DNA from: JABAQJ01 sp046327745
Lineage (GTDB): Bacteria > Gemmatimonadota > Gemmatimonadetes > Gemmatimonadales > Gemmatimonadaceae
Direction of reading: 5' to 3'
Length of the DNA: 64,000 nucleotides
Assembly (NCBI GenBank): GCA_046327745.1
Contig: JAXLXV010000014.1
Location: 146,570-210,569, forward strand
The position numbers and the translations under genes were made by a program. Below are positions 42,913 to 52,088 of the stretch, piece after piece. The notes beneath the pieces were generated by a model that was not told the origin of the DNA, ran no database searches, and saw only the letters and a program-made list of their open reading frames with translations. The stretch's first letter is position 1. Every line of letters begins with the position of its first letter.

Positions 42913-43182
42913 AACGAGTGGAATTGCGAAAGGTGAGGTGCGACGCCCGAAGGGGTCGCGTGCGAGACGACGCACCCCGTGATGGCCAGCCGACACGGTT
43001 TTCCGGCGCATAGCTGAAGATGCCCGTACGCTTCGTGCCTAGCTGACGAAGGGCAGCTTCCGCCACCAAGATAGTTTCCAACGTCCTCCCCAACCATGTC
43101 GATCCTGGTCGACCTCGTTCGACGTGTAGAGAGGCCGCGAAGGCAGCGGCGACTGGCGCGAATCCCAACTCAGGAGACCAGG

Positions 43183-43587
43183 ATGCGGTTCATGATCATC
43201 GGCAAGGCCACAAAGGAGTCCGAAGCGGGCGTGCCGCCCAAGCCGAAGCGATGGCGGTCATGCAGAAGTACAACGAAGAACTCGTGAAGAGAGCGGGAAT
43301 CCTCCTTGCTGCCGAGGGGCTCTCCGCCACCTCAAGGGGCACGCGTGAGGTTCAACGGCGATCAGCGCCGCGTAACCGAAGGTCCGTTTGCGGAGACGAA
43401 GGAGGTGATCGCGGGGTTCATGATCATCCAGGCCAAGTCGTTGGCCGAAGCCATCGAATGGGTGAAGCGCGCACCGAACCTCACACCAGACTTGGAGACC
43501 GAGGTCGAGATTCGCAAGCTGATGGACGCCGAGGACTTCGGCGAGGCCTTCACGCCGAATGCGGAAGTCGCCAAGGTGAAGTACTGA
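43183..43587 (+). pseudogene. Frameshifted YCII/DGPF-family gene
   Basis: The family sequence is spread over three frames in order: MRFMIIGKATKESEAGV from ATG 43183, AEAMAVMQKYNEELVKRAG and LLAAEGL from about 43245, then GARVRFNGDQRRVTEGPFAE to the stop at 43587. The last part carries the DGPF-like motif (here EGPF) and ends in EDFGEAFTPNAEVAKVKY. Two frameshifts, near 43235 and 43335, separate the pieces. GGAG lies eight bases before the start, so the gene was once well expressed. An intact member of this family is at 62017. Confidence 0.75.
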
Positions 43588-43685
43588 TCGTTGGGAGGCC
43601 GCGTCACCGCGCCAAGGAGTCGTCTGAGATCGTGGAGGATGCTTGACGATCTCGGGCGCGGTGTGCGACTCACTCCGCGACGACG

Positions 43686-44180
43686 TCAGCCTCCGAGGCG
43701 CGGGGCGGCGTGCGAACGCTGATCGGCAGCTCCAACACTGCCCCGTGCTTCGGGGTCGCCGAGCGCCGTCAATGAATCGTCGCGCCGTTCAGCGACCGCG
43801 CGTCTGGCGACCGCGAGTGAACCTGCGGCGCAGGCGGCCGACGACAAGGCAAAGGCGGTGGAAATCGACGCCACCTGAGTCCAGTTCAACAATACGCCGT
43901 TCATGAACAGGGCGGAAAGCAGCAAACCACCTACCGCGCCCCATGCCGCAAAGCGCGGCAACGACATCTGGGCAAACGTGCGACGTCCCTGCGTCAGCAC
44001 CACCAAGGCGGAGAAGGTGACTCCGGCGATGAAGCCAAGACCGCCAAAGAGGATCGGGAAGGGAAGATCGCCCTGCATGCCAAGCACCCACCTGGGCACG
44101 AACCCAACCGCGCTCCATGCCGCGGCCCAGGTGAACCCCATCCCGATTGCCCCGCGAATCCGACGAAGTAACCTCTGCAT
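43686..44180 (-). CDS. Four-helix membrane protein, paralogue of 61246-61731
   Basis: A 164-residue protein. It shares with the protein at 61246 an N-terminal RIRGAIGMGFTWAAAW helix, GFIAGVTFSALVVL in the middle, an RRTFAQMSLPRFAAWGAVGG loop, and a C-terminal helix rich in serine and alanine. Both paralogues sit beside Ser/Thr kinase genes: this one just downstream of the kinase ending at 44471, the other just upstream of one. Both also have a CTTTG-N4-ATAAAGT element upstream, here at 44238-44253. The function is unknown; a shared regulator acting on both is likely. Confidence 0.75.
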   Translation of the reverse strand: MQRLLRRIRGAIGMGFTWAAAWSAVGFVPRWVLGMQGDLPFPILFGGLGFIAGVTFSALVVLTQGRRTFAQMSLPRFAAWGAVGGLLLSALFMNGVLLNWTQVASISTAFALSSAACAAGSLAVARRAVAERRDDSLTALGDPEARGSVGAADQRSHAAPRLGG

Positions 44181-44237
44181 GCTCGCCTCCGGCCCCGGAA
44201 AGGTGCTCAGCCGAAAGCGCTGAGTCGCGACCAAGGG

Positions 44238-44253
44238 CTTTGTCGAATAAAGT
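44238..44253 (-). promoter_or_regulatory. Shared regulatory element, copy A
   Basis: CTTTG-TCGA-ATAAAGT, 57 bases upstream of the membrane protein that starts at 44180. The same spaced word (CTTTG-N4-ATAAAGT) occurs at 61842-61857, upstream of the paralogous gene. The ends are partly inverted (ACTTT with AAAGT in the other copy), as in a repressor site. Its AT-richness in a GC-rich window supports a regulatory role. Confidence 0.5.
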
Positions 44254-44470
44254 AGGCGGTGCGGGCCAAGCTGTACAGGCACGATTCGCCGTGATGCCGC
44301 TGGATGCCTGACGCCAACAGACTCGTGCGCGCGAAGCTGGTTAGGCCGCGCGGATGGCGAGTGGGTCGCCGCAGAGGTACCGGATGCTGCACGCACGAAT
44401 GGATCGAGAAAGCCTCAACGGGCCGGGACGAGACCTTCAACTGGAGTAAACGTGGGGCCGGCCAGTTCAG

Positions 44471-47289
44471 TCAGGGAGAAGGTCGCCGGTCCCGCGCGAT
44501 CAGTCGCTGAAATCGCGCCTGACGTCGCAACGGGTCCCACAACGGGTCCATGCGCAACTCCGCCGGAGATAGTCCCACGTAATTCGGCATGGTAGACAGG
44601 CGCTCGAGAAGTGCGATGGCGGCGTCGTTGTCGCCGACGCGCATGAACGTGATGGCGGCGTGATGCATCATCAGTGGGCCAAAGAATGCGTCCGTAGACA
44701 CCGGAAGGCGTTGCATCCCACGACGCGCTTCCTAGTCGCCTCGGCCGTTCGGCCGAGCCCTGCGTACACGATCCCTAAGACGGCGTGCAGACGAGCCCGG
44801 CCGGAGTCGCGCGTCGCCGCACCTTCGAGTAGCGCGGCGGCCATTTCGTAATCGCGCCGGGCGGCTGCGGAGTCGGCGAGGCGCTCGTAAACCCAAGCCC
44901 GCACCATTCTCATCCACGCAGCGTTGAGGTAGTCGTCGCTGGTGAATACCTCGGGCCGTATCGCGTCGAACGCCCGGAGGGCTTCATGAGGACGGCGTCG
45001 CAACCACTCGAGGTCCACGCGTGCGAGCGTTGTATGCCCTGCCGGATCGAAGCCCGGCGGAACTCGGCGCAGCGCCGCGGCCAGGCTGTCGGTGATCCCA
45101 TAGCCACGGATGTAGACTCGGGCCTTCTCCACGAGGAAGCGGTAGTTGTCCGGTGCGAGCTCGATCGCCCGATCCCACGTGCGTGCTGCCTCCTCGTAAT
45201 GGCGAAGGCTCGCGTACGTAAAGGCGAGATCCACTGCGAGTGATGGCTGGTGCGGATCGAGGCGGACCGCTCGACGAAAGCCAGCCAGTGCCTCGTCCCA
45301 TCGACCGTACCTGCGTAAGATTCCCGCTGCGTACGCCTGAATCTGTGCATCGTTAGGCAGCCCTCTCCTCGCGACCTCCATCTCCGGAAGCGCTCGTGCT
45401 CCATCGCCGAGAGACAGCCAATACACCGACATCGCCACGTGGGCCTCGGGCAGGTCTGGCTGCAGTCGAAGGGCGGTTGTGGCTTCCACTCGGCGCTCAT
45501 CCGGGTCGCTCGCGATCCAAGCGAGCTCCGCGTGCGCTAGCGCGAAGGTCGAGTCGATTCCCACAGCTCGGCGGAAGAGCTGTTGCGCGGCGCGTGTTTC
45601 CTCGGGACCCGGACTAAAGATTGCAGACCCCGAGCCCGGCGATCGCTGTCGATACTCCCGTCCACGCAGGTAATACGCGTAGGCTTCCGCGCTTTGCGTC
45701 GGCGCCACGGAGATGCGTTGTCGCTCGATGGGAGTCATCTGCGCTTGCAGCGCCTCCACGATCGCGAGCGCAATCTCGTGTTCCAGGGCGAATAGGTCGG
45801 TCCCTTCGCGCTCAAACTCCGATGCCCAGAGGTTGCGATCGGTCGTGACATCGACCAGCCGCGCCGAGACGCGGACGCGTTCGCCCACCTGCTGAACGCT
45901 GGCCCTTAGGACCGTCTCGACGTCCAGCTCCTCGCCGATCTGTCGCAGCGGCTTCGTCGAACCGGCGTACGCCAAGACGGACCGCCGACCGATCGGGCGA
46001 AGCCGCTCGATCTTGGTCAGCTGAGTGATAACGGCATCGTGCAAGTCCGCGGAAAGCTCCATGCTCTCGCTTGTTCCGCTCAGGTCGTCGAACGGCAGTA
46101 CGGCAACCGATCGCTCTCGTGTCGTTGCAGCCGCTTTGCCTCGAGGCCACGCACGACTGACGAGTGCGGTGACGATGAGCGCGGTCACACCGATGATCGC
46201 GATGCTCCACGGTCGCCAGCCTTTGCGCGCACGCTCATGGGCGTCGGTCCGCATCCGATCGAGCGCCGCAGTAACCGCCGCAGCGTCAGGCACGCGCTGC
46301 TCGGGATCCCGAGCCAGGAGCGAGTGCACGAGCTGATCGAGTGCGCGCGGGATGTCGGGACGAGCGGTAGAGAGGCGCAGGGGATCGCGCGAAACGATCG
46401 CAGTCGAGACGGAGACATTGCCCCGGTCGTCGAACGGGCGCACCCCGGTGAGCATTTCGTACAGCACAACACCTAACGCCCAAAGGTCAGTTCGCGCACT
46501 CACCGGTTCACCCATGACTTGTTCCGGCGCCATGTACGCTGGAGTGCCCGCGGGAGGGCTCTCCGTCATCAAGCTAGGGTCATGCGCCATCGCGAGGCCA
46601 AAGTCCAGCACCTTCACGGTGCCGTCCGGCAGCAGCATCACGTTTGCGGGTTTGAGGTCCCGGTGGACGATGCCCGCGGCGTGCGCGCAGCGGAGTCCTT
46701 CGGCCACCTGCCGCCCAATCGCCACGGCGGCGGCGACAGAGACCCTCGTCTCGCGCTCGATCCGCGCTTTGAGTGTCTCACCTGAGTAGAGCGCCATGGC
46801 GAAAAACAGGCGTCCGTGCGAGTCTTCGCCGACCTCGTGGACTGTGCAGATGTTCACATGGTCCAGCGCCGCCGCTGACCGCGCCTCATTCAAGAGCCGC
46901 GTTCGCTCGGAGTCATCCGCGCCCGGGACGGGGAGTAGAAACTTGAGCGCCACCGGGCGTCCCAGCACTGTGTCCTCGGCACGATACACGAGCCCCATCC
47001 CGCCAGCACCAAGAGGCTCGTGAACGCGGAAATGCGAGAAGGTGCAGCCGGCCAGACCGAGAAAATCCGGTGTCGAACGGAGTGATTCCAGCGGGCCGAG
47101 TGACACGTCGGCTGCGGCATCGGCGCGGAGGAGCGACTCGAGAGCGGCGCGGAGGGCCGCATCCTGACCGCCTAACGATTCAAGACGGCGCGCGCGCCCG
47201 GCAGAGTCGAGTTCGACGAGCTCGTCGAAGAGGGCGCGCTGCCGGGCCCAGTCTGCCGCGCCGAAGGGTGGTCGACCAGGTGTAGGCAT
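44471..47289 (-). pseudogene. Ser/Thr kinase with TPR half, C-terminally frameshifted
   Basis: Reading leftward from ATG 47289, the kinase domain is intact: GAGGMG at 94-99, VALKF Lys116, HRDLKPAN at 209-216, DFG at 229-231 and YMAPEQ near 252. One membrane helix lies at about 360-379. The outer part has a TolB-like module (VAVLPFDDLSG to about 520) and TPR-like repeats. The frame ends at 44671 with an odd tail (KRVVGCNAFRC). The expected ending, EARRGMQRLPVSTDAFFGPLM and onward, continues in the next frame to 44471. One missing base near 44733 explains this. The gene follows an ECF sigma factor (47319-47891), 29 bases downstream. If the frameshift is real, about 85 residues of the outer TPR domain are lost but the kinase could still be made. 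Confidence 0.82.
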
Positions 47290-47318
47290 GGACCGAGAGG
47301 ACGTCAGCGCCTTCGTGC

Positions 47319-47891
47319 TCAGGGAATCGGCTCGCCACGCAGCTCCAACACAAGCCACGCCCGGGCGGACCGCAGCTCGCGCTTTACCGTCGCGAGCGAG
47401 ATACCCAGCGCTCCCGCCGTTTCTTCCAGGGAGAGCCCGCCGAAGTAGCGCTGCTCGAGGATCTCGCTCTGGCGGCGGTCCAGTGTCGCCAGGCGGTCGA
47501 GCGCGGCGTCCAGCTCGGCAACCCAGTCCAACTGATCATCAGCGATGCAGATCGCTTCATCCAATGTGATCGGCATTTGCCCGCCGCCGCGCTTCTCCGC
47601 CGCGCGCGCCCGAGCCCGGTCGACGAGGAGGTTGCGCATCACTCGGGAGGCGAGCCCTAGGAAGCGAGCGCGATCAGGAAGATGGAGCTGGGGGGCATCC
47701 GCCAACCGCAGATACGCCTCGTGCACGAGCGCCGTCGTGTCGAGAGAGCGCTCGTCAACTGCTCCGCGAAGGCGGCGGCGTGCGAGCCGTCGCAACTCGT
47801 CGTAGACGAGCGGAATCAACTCGTCACAGGCCGTCTGGCTGCCCTCGCTCCAGCGCCGAAGCAGGTGAGTGGCGTGCGACGCATCGGCCAC
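47319..47891 (-). CDS. RNA polymerase ECF sigma factor (TIGR02999 type)
   Basis: A 190-residue sigma factor of the same group as the one at 331. Region 2 is seen in IPLVYDELRRLARRRLRGA and LVHEAYLRLADA, with the family's FLGLASRVMRNLLVDRARAR helix. Region 4 is at ILEQRYFGGLSLEETAGALG and SLATVKRELRSARAWL. It lies 29 bases upstream of the kinase start, forming the second sigma-kinase pair in the window. The start at 47891 is a methionine without a clear ribosome binding site. Confidence 0.93.
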   Translation of the reverse strand: MADASHATHLLRRWSEGSQTACDELIPLVYDELRRLARRRLRGAVDERSLDTTALVHEAYLRLADAPQLHLPDRARFLGLASRVMRNLLVDRARARAAEKRGGGQMPITLDEAICIADDQLDWVAELDAALDRLATLDRRQSEILEQRYFGGLSLEETAGALGISLATVKRELRSARAWLVLELRGEPIP

Positions 47892-48122
47892 GTTGGTCCT
47901 CCTGCAAGTGCCCTGTTTTCACCCTACAGGCTCGGCGGCCCATCGTCTGTAGGGCAACCACCGGTGGCCAGTGGTGCACCCACCGTGAGCCGATTTGCGA
48001 CGGGATTTCGTTACAGAGGGTGACCAGGAGGAGACCATGTCACCGATCGCCATTCCCAAGCACCATTCGTCTCTCGCGAAGGGCGCTTTGCCAGTGAAAC
48101 CGTCATCCGCGCGTCACGCTGA

Positions 48123-48350
48123 GGGTATGCAATCCGCATACGCGGCAGCGGCCTGTCCATTGCCCGTGGGGATCCGCTGTTCGTGATCGACGGAGTACCC
48201 GCGGAGCTCATTGAGGGTCGCGGTCTCGACTTCCTGAGCGCGGAGGACGTGGCTCGCATCGTCGTGCTCAAAGACCCGGCCGAGACGTCGATCTACGATA
48301 TACGCAGAGCGAATGGCGTCGTGGTCATCACGACGAAGCAGCCGCGCTGA
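48123..48350 (+). pseudogene. Fragment of a small TonB-receptor plug-domain protein
   Basis: The frame from 48123 to the stop at 48350 reads AIRIRGSGLSIARGDPLFVIDGVPA, then LSAEDVARIVVLKDPAETSIYD and ANGVVVITTK (parts of one chain). This is the plug-domain core used in SusC-like receptors and in short plug-only proteins. A stop lies directly upstream at 48120-48122 in the same frame, and no start or signal peptide is found in any frame ahead. The 5' half is lost or shifted. The plug motif itself is well preserved, so the damage may be recent. Confidence 0.65.
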
Positions 48351-48456
48351 TGGGAGCGCGCGAAGGCCAGATGTAGGACCCGACGAACGTCACCGTTGAT
48401 GCGAAAGCACTGCGACCTTCGCGAGACTCGGAGGTCGTGCAAGGAATTCCGGCGGC

Positions 48457-50562
48457 TCACGGTGCACGCCAGATGGTGACCCCAGCCGGGGGAACAGCGC
48501 CAGTACCCTTGAGCAGGGTAGCATTCGCGGGCAACGCCAGCGTGACCGTGTCTGGCCGGTAGTTCACCGCCACATACACGCCGTCCCGAAATTCCATAAA
48601 CACACCCACGGGGAGCGACTCGATCGGCACGCCGGCGCGTTGGTACACACCACGGATCAGCTCGCGCTCGAGCGATCCGTCGTCCGTCGTCACCCCGATC
48701 ATGGTGACCGTCCCGCGCCCGAGTGTGCGGGTTGTTGCAGCTGCCAGTCCACTGTAGTATCGGTCCGCGTAGGTCGCCAGCACGGTGGTGCCAGCCCGCG
48801 GCGACAGGATGTCCGCCCACTTGTGCCATGCGGAGCTACGACCGCTCGCCTGTACGTGCGCTGTTGCTCCTGGCGGCAGCATGTCAAAGGCCTCCACGTC
48901 GGCGCCGATGAGGTCGCGGACGTTGCCGGCGAGCGGCCCCTCGGGAAAGTGACCGACGGCGTTCTTCTGGCCAGTCCGGGCGGTCAAGATGAGGTGCCCG
49001 CCCTGCGCCACATAGCGGCGCCACTTGGAAACAAGGGAGTCGCTCACTAGCTGATACGCCGGGGCAACGAGAAATGGATATTGGGCGAAGTCATCGCGCT
49101 CGCCGACGAAATCCATGGGTGCACCGGCGGTCTTCACGGCGCTGGTCACCGTGTTTCGCACTTCCCAGGTGTTCCATTCGGTTGTCTGCGGCTGGATCTC
49201 CAGGTCCCAAAAGACATCGTGGCTCCACAGCACCCCGGTACGACGGGCCGCAAGTGCGGCAGGCATTTCCGTCGGGCGCAACGTGTGTTGCAACGAACGA
49301 ATCGCGGCCACGGTCTCGACGTACTCACGACCGGTGCGGGACAGCGTGACGCCATCCGTTCCAACGATCCCTTCGTGGTACATCTCACTGCCACGGAGCG
49401 GGTGCCGGTAGCGATAGGTGCCGATGAGCCGCGCGCCGCTCGCCCAGGCATGCCAGATCCACATGCCGACGGCACCGGGCAAGGGCTGTGGGTTGGTCGA
49501 CCCCCAGTTCACCTGCCCGGGTTGCAGCTCCATCACGCCGAACGTTCCGGTGATGGGGCGATAATAGGCCGCTGCTTCCATCATCCGCAGGGGATTCCCA
49601 ATCGCGTAGCTCTCCCCGCCCAGTAGATTCGCGCCAGCCACCGGATACATGGTGAAGGTGACGAAGTCCATGCCCTGACTTCGCCGCGGGTCCGTGGTGG
49701 TCGTGATGTTGGTGTAATTGGTCGTCACCCACTGGCCGTCGCGCGCGAGTCGTCGGAGGATGTCCGCCTGGCGGTCCAGAAAGCGCGCGGTCACGTCGGC
49801 ACGAAAGCGCGCCAGGTCCAACAGGGCGTGCGGGCTGAGCTTGTCTTCGGACGCAAGGACGGCGTTGGGCAGCCGGACTTCCTGAAACGACGCATAGCGG
49901 CTGCTCCACATGCTGCCGGCCCACGCCTGGTTCAGGGCCTCCACGGTTCCATACCGGTGTTGCAGCCAGCGTTGAAAGTCGCGCCGCGCACTCTCGCTGA
50001 AGTCGGCGAACGTGCCTGGCTCATTGTCGACCTGCCATCCCCAGACCCGCCGATCCTTGCCATAGTGCGTCGCCAGCTGCGTTACCAGCCGATCGACAAA
50101 TCGCTGATACACCGGGTTCGACAACGACACCTCAGCGCGAATGCCGTGCTCATGTCGCTGGCCGTGCTCATCCACCCGGTAGACCTCGGGGTAGTGTGCG
50201 CCCATCCAACTGGGCGGAGCAGCTGACGGGGTGCCAAGGATGACGCGAAGCCCCGCCTTGTCGGCGAGATCGATCGCCTGATCGAGCCAAGTGAAGTCGA
50301 ATCGACCTTCGACCGGTTCGAGGTACGTCCATGCGAACTCCGCATAGTGCGTGAAGTCGAAGCCCAGCCGAGCAATGCCGTCGAGGTCACGCTTCCACTG
50401 GTTTCGCGGCCACTGCTCCGGGTAGTAGTAGGCGCCGAAGGCAATGGGGTCGGGAAGCGCGGCAAGGGTAGGCGGTCGATTCGGTGCCGGCTGCGACAAC
50501 GCGACAGAAGCAGTGCATGCGAGGGCCAACCACGGGACCAGTCGAACGAGAGTACGTGGCAT
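48457..50562 (-). CDS. Secreted GH42-type beta-galactosidase
   Basis: A 701-residue exported glycoside hydrolase. The signal peptide reads LVRLVPWLALACTASVALSQ. FGAYYYPEQWPRNQWKRDL opens the barrel, and FTHYAEFAWTYLEPVEGRFDF follows. The acid/base is Glu181 in WQVDNEPG and the nucleophile Glu345 in FGVMELQPG. A trimerisation-like second domain (about 440-620) and a C-terminal beta domain complete the usual GH42 layout. It would release galactose from beta-galactosides or galactan. Together with GH127 this suggests use of plant arabinogalactan-type polymers, but the two are 19 kb apart and not co-regulated as far as can be seen. Confidence 0.92.
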   Translation of the reverse strand: MPRTLVRLVPWLALACTASVALSQPAPNRPPTLAALPDPIAFGAYYYPEQWPRNQWKRDLDGIARLGFDFTHYAEFAWTYLEPVEGRFDFTWLDQAIDLADKAGLRVILGTPSAAPPSWMGAHYPEVYRVDEHGQRHEHGIRAEVSLSNPVYQRFVDRLVTQLATHYGKDRRVWGWQVDNEPGTFADFSESARRDFQRWLQHRYGTVEALNQAWAGSMWSSRYASFQEVRLPNAVLASEDKLSPHALLDLARFRADVTARFLDRQADILRRLARDGQWVTTNYTNITTTTDPRRSQGMDFVTFTMYPVAGANLLGGESYAIGNPLRMMEAAAYYRPITGTFGVMELQPGQVNWGSTNPQPLPGAVGMWIWHAWASGARLIGTYRYRHPLRGSEMYHEGIVGTDGVTLSRTGREYVETVAAIRSLQHTLRPTEMPAALAARRTGVLWSHDVFWDLEIQPQTTEWNTWEVRNTVTSAVKTAGAPMDFVGERDDFAQYPFLVAPAYQLVSDSLVSKWRRYVAQGGHLILTARTGQKNAVGHFPEGPLAGNVRDLIGADVEAFDMLPPGATAHVQASGRSSAWHKWADILSPRAGTTVLATYADRYYSGLAAATTRTLGRGTVTMIGVTTDDGSLERELIRGVYQRAGVPIESLPVGVFMEFRDGVYVAVNYRPDTVTLALPANATLLKGTGAVPPAGVTIWRAP

Positions 50563-50742
50563 GAAACGAGAGTACGAGACGTATGGTGAGATGGTGCAGC
50601 CGGTGTTCGCGATGTAGGCTAGAGGACGCAGCGGCGAAAGCAATACGATGCCGTTGCCGCAGCATTCCAACTACCCGCGTACGTCGCGACGAACGCCTCA
50701 CGAATGTACCTACAGCCGGCCACCGACTGTTGAGAGGATGAC

Positions 50743-51093
50743 ATGGAGAAGCACCGAATCTTCACGACCCCGTTTGCCCGCGTGTACCCAGCCTATGTGA
50801 AGAAGGCGGAGGCGAAAGGACGCAAGAAGAACGAGGTCGACCAAGTCATCTGCTGGCTGACGGGATATAGTCCGCGCCAACTGGCCGATCAGCTCAAGCG
50901 GGAGAACGACATTGAGACGTTCTTCGCCGAAGCTCCAGGGTTGCATCCGAACGCCGCAAAGATCACGGGCGTCGTGTGTGGGGTGCGCGTGGAGGAGGTC
51001 GAGCATCCGCTCATGAAAAACATCCGACGGTTGGACAAGCTGGTGGACGAACTGGCCAAGGGTCGACCGATGGAAAAGATCCTTCGCGCCTAA
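50743..51093 (+). CDS. DUF2200 family protein
   Basis: A 116-residue soluble protein that matches DUF2200 throughout: KHRIFTTPFARVYPAYVKKAEAKGRKKNEVDQVI, WLTGYSPRQLADQL, DIETFFAEAPGLHPNAAKITGV, and EEVEHPLMKNIRRLDKLVDELAKG. The function is unknown. GAGAGGA is well placed before ATG 50743. The DoxX-like gene begins five bases after its stop, so they form an operon. Confidence 0.93.
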   Translation: MEKHRIFTTPFARVYPAYVKKAEAKGRKKNEVDQVICWLTGYSPRQLADQLKRENDIETFFAEAPGLHPNAAKITGVVCGVRVEEVEHPLMKNIRRLDKLVDELAKGRPMEKILRA

Positions 51094-51098
51094 CAGCC

Positions 51099-51470
51099 AT
51101 GAACACACTACTATGGGTCTTGCAAGGAGTCGCCGCGCTCGTCTATGGCGCGTCGGGGGTCATGAAGGTGTTCATGTTCGACAAGGTGAGCGCGGACGTG
51201 CCGTCTTTCGGTGCCCTTCCTCGGCGCGCGTGGACCGTCATGGGAGTGATCGAGCTGCTGTGCACCGTCGCCCTGATTGTCCCTGCGGTGCTCCATTGGC
51301 ATCCGATCCTAACGCCGATCGCCGCGGCAATCCTCGCCATCGAGAGCCTCGTGTTCATCTGGGTGCACGTCACCTACCGTGAGGTTCCCCCCATCGTCTT
51401 TAGCGCGGGGCTGGGAATTCTCACGGCCTTCATCGCATACGGACGTCTGGTGTTACATCCGCTTCAGTGA
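51099..51470 (+). CDS. DoxX-like membrane protein
   Basis: A 123-residue protein with four hydrophobic helices: LLWVLQGVAALVYGASGVMKVF, AWTVMGVIELLCTVALIVP, ILTPIAAAILAIESLVFIWVHV, and PIVFSAGLGILTAFIAYGRL. It fits the DoxX/DoxD-like family, whose members are linked to oxidative stress responses and quinone or thiosulfate chemistry in some species. It starts five bases after DUF2200. A CCTAACG word lies inside the gene at about 51308. Confidence 0.85.
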   Translation: MNTLLWVLQGVAALVYGASGVMKVFMFDKVSADVPSFGALPRRAWTVMGVIELLCTVALIVPAVLHWHPILTPIAAAILAIESLVFIWVHVTYREVPPIVFSAGLGILTAFIAYGRLVLHPLQ

Positions 51471-51609
51471 TGCTATGGATGGCGCGCCACTTCTCCCCAG
51501 AGGCGGCCACACCTCTCCGTCAGCTGGCGGTATGCGCCACAGGGCAGCACCTTGTAGGCCTCAGGCGCAAGGCTGCAACGCGTTAGGTGCACGGTCACCA
51601 AGGAGGAGC

Positions 51610-52017
51610 ATGATGGCGAGGGTTACCGGAGTTGGCGGCGTATTCTTCAAGAGCAAGGGTGAGGGAGCTGCCTTGGCGGCCTGGTATCGCACGCACCTGG
51701 GCATGCCGCTTGAGTCATTTGGCGGAGCGATCCTCCGCTGGCCCGACGACAAGGCCGAAGACAACGGCCTAACGGTGTGGCACGTCGCGGACAAGGACAG
51801 CAAGTGGTTTGGTCCCAGTGCGTCACCGTTCATGATCAACTATCGCGTCGACAACATGGTTGAGCTGCTGGCGCAGCTCCGTGCGTCGGGCGTGGAAGTG
51901 ATCCAGGGACCAGAGTCCCATGAAAACGGGAAGTTTGCCTGGATCATGGACCCAGACGGCAACAAGGTGGAGCTGTGGGAGCCGAAAGTGTGGGACGACA
52001 AGAACAAGGGCGCGTGA
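51610..52017 (+). CDS. VOC-family protein
   Basis: A 135-residue glyoxalase-like protein. GVGGVFFKSKGEGAALAAWYRTHLGMPLESFGG starts the first half; FMINYRVDNMVELLAQLRASGVEVIQGP and FAWIMDPDGNKVELWEP end the second. The ending with a glutamate before LWEP is typical of metal-binding members. AAGGAGGAG directly precedes the start at 51610. A CGTTAGGT word lies about 20 bases upstream, following GGCTGCAACG, as at cassette boundaries. The function is not predictable. Confidence 0.9.
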   Translation: MMARVTGVGGVFFKSKGEGAALAAWYRTHLGMPLESFGGAILRWPDDKAEDNGLTVWHVADKDSKWFGPSASPFMINYRVDNMVELLAQLRASGVEVIQGPESHENGKFAWIMDPDGNKVELWEPKVWDDKNKGA

Positions 52018-52088
52018 GTTGTCGTCGCACGTGGGGTGGGGGTGGTCCGCATGGAGCAGCGATGCCATACCGCTGCTCCATGCGAGAC

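Noticed and set aside
48037..48186. Start of the TonB plug gene at ATG 48037
   Set aside because: This frame ends before the plug motif and does not resemble a signal peptide, so it was not joined to the plug fragment.
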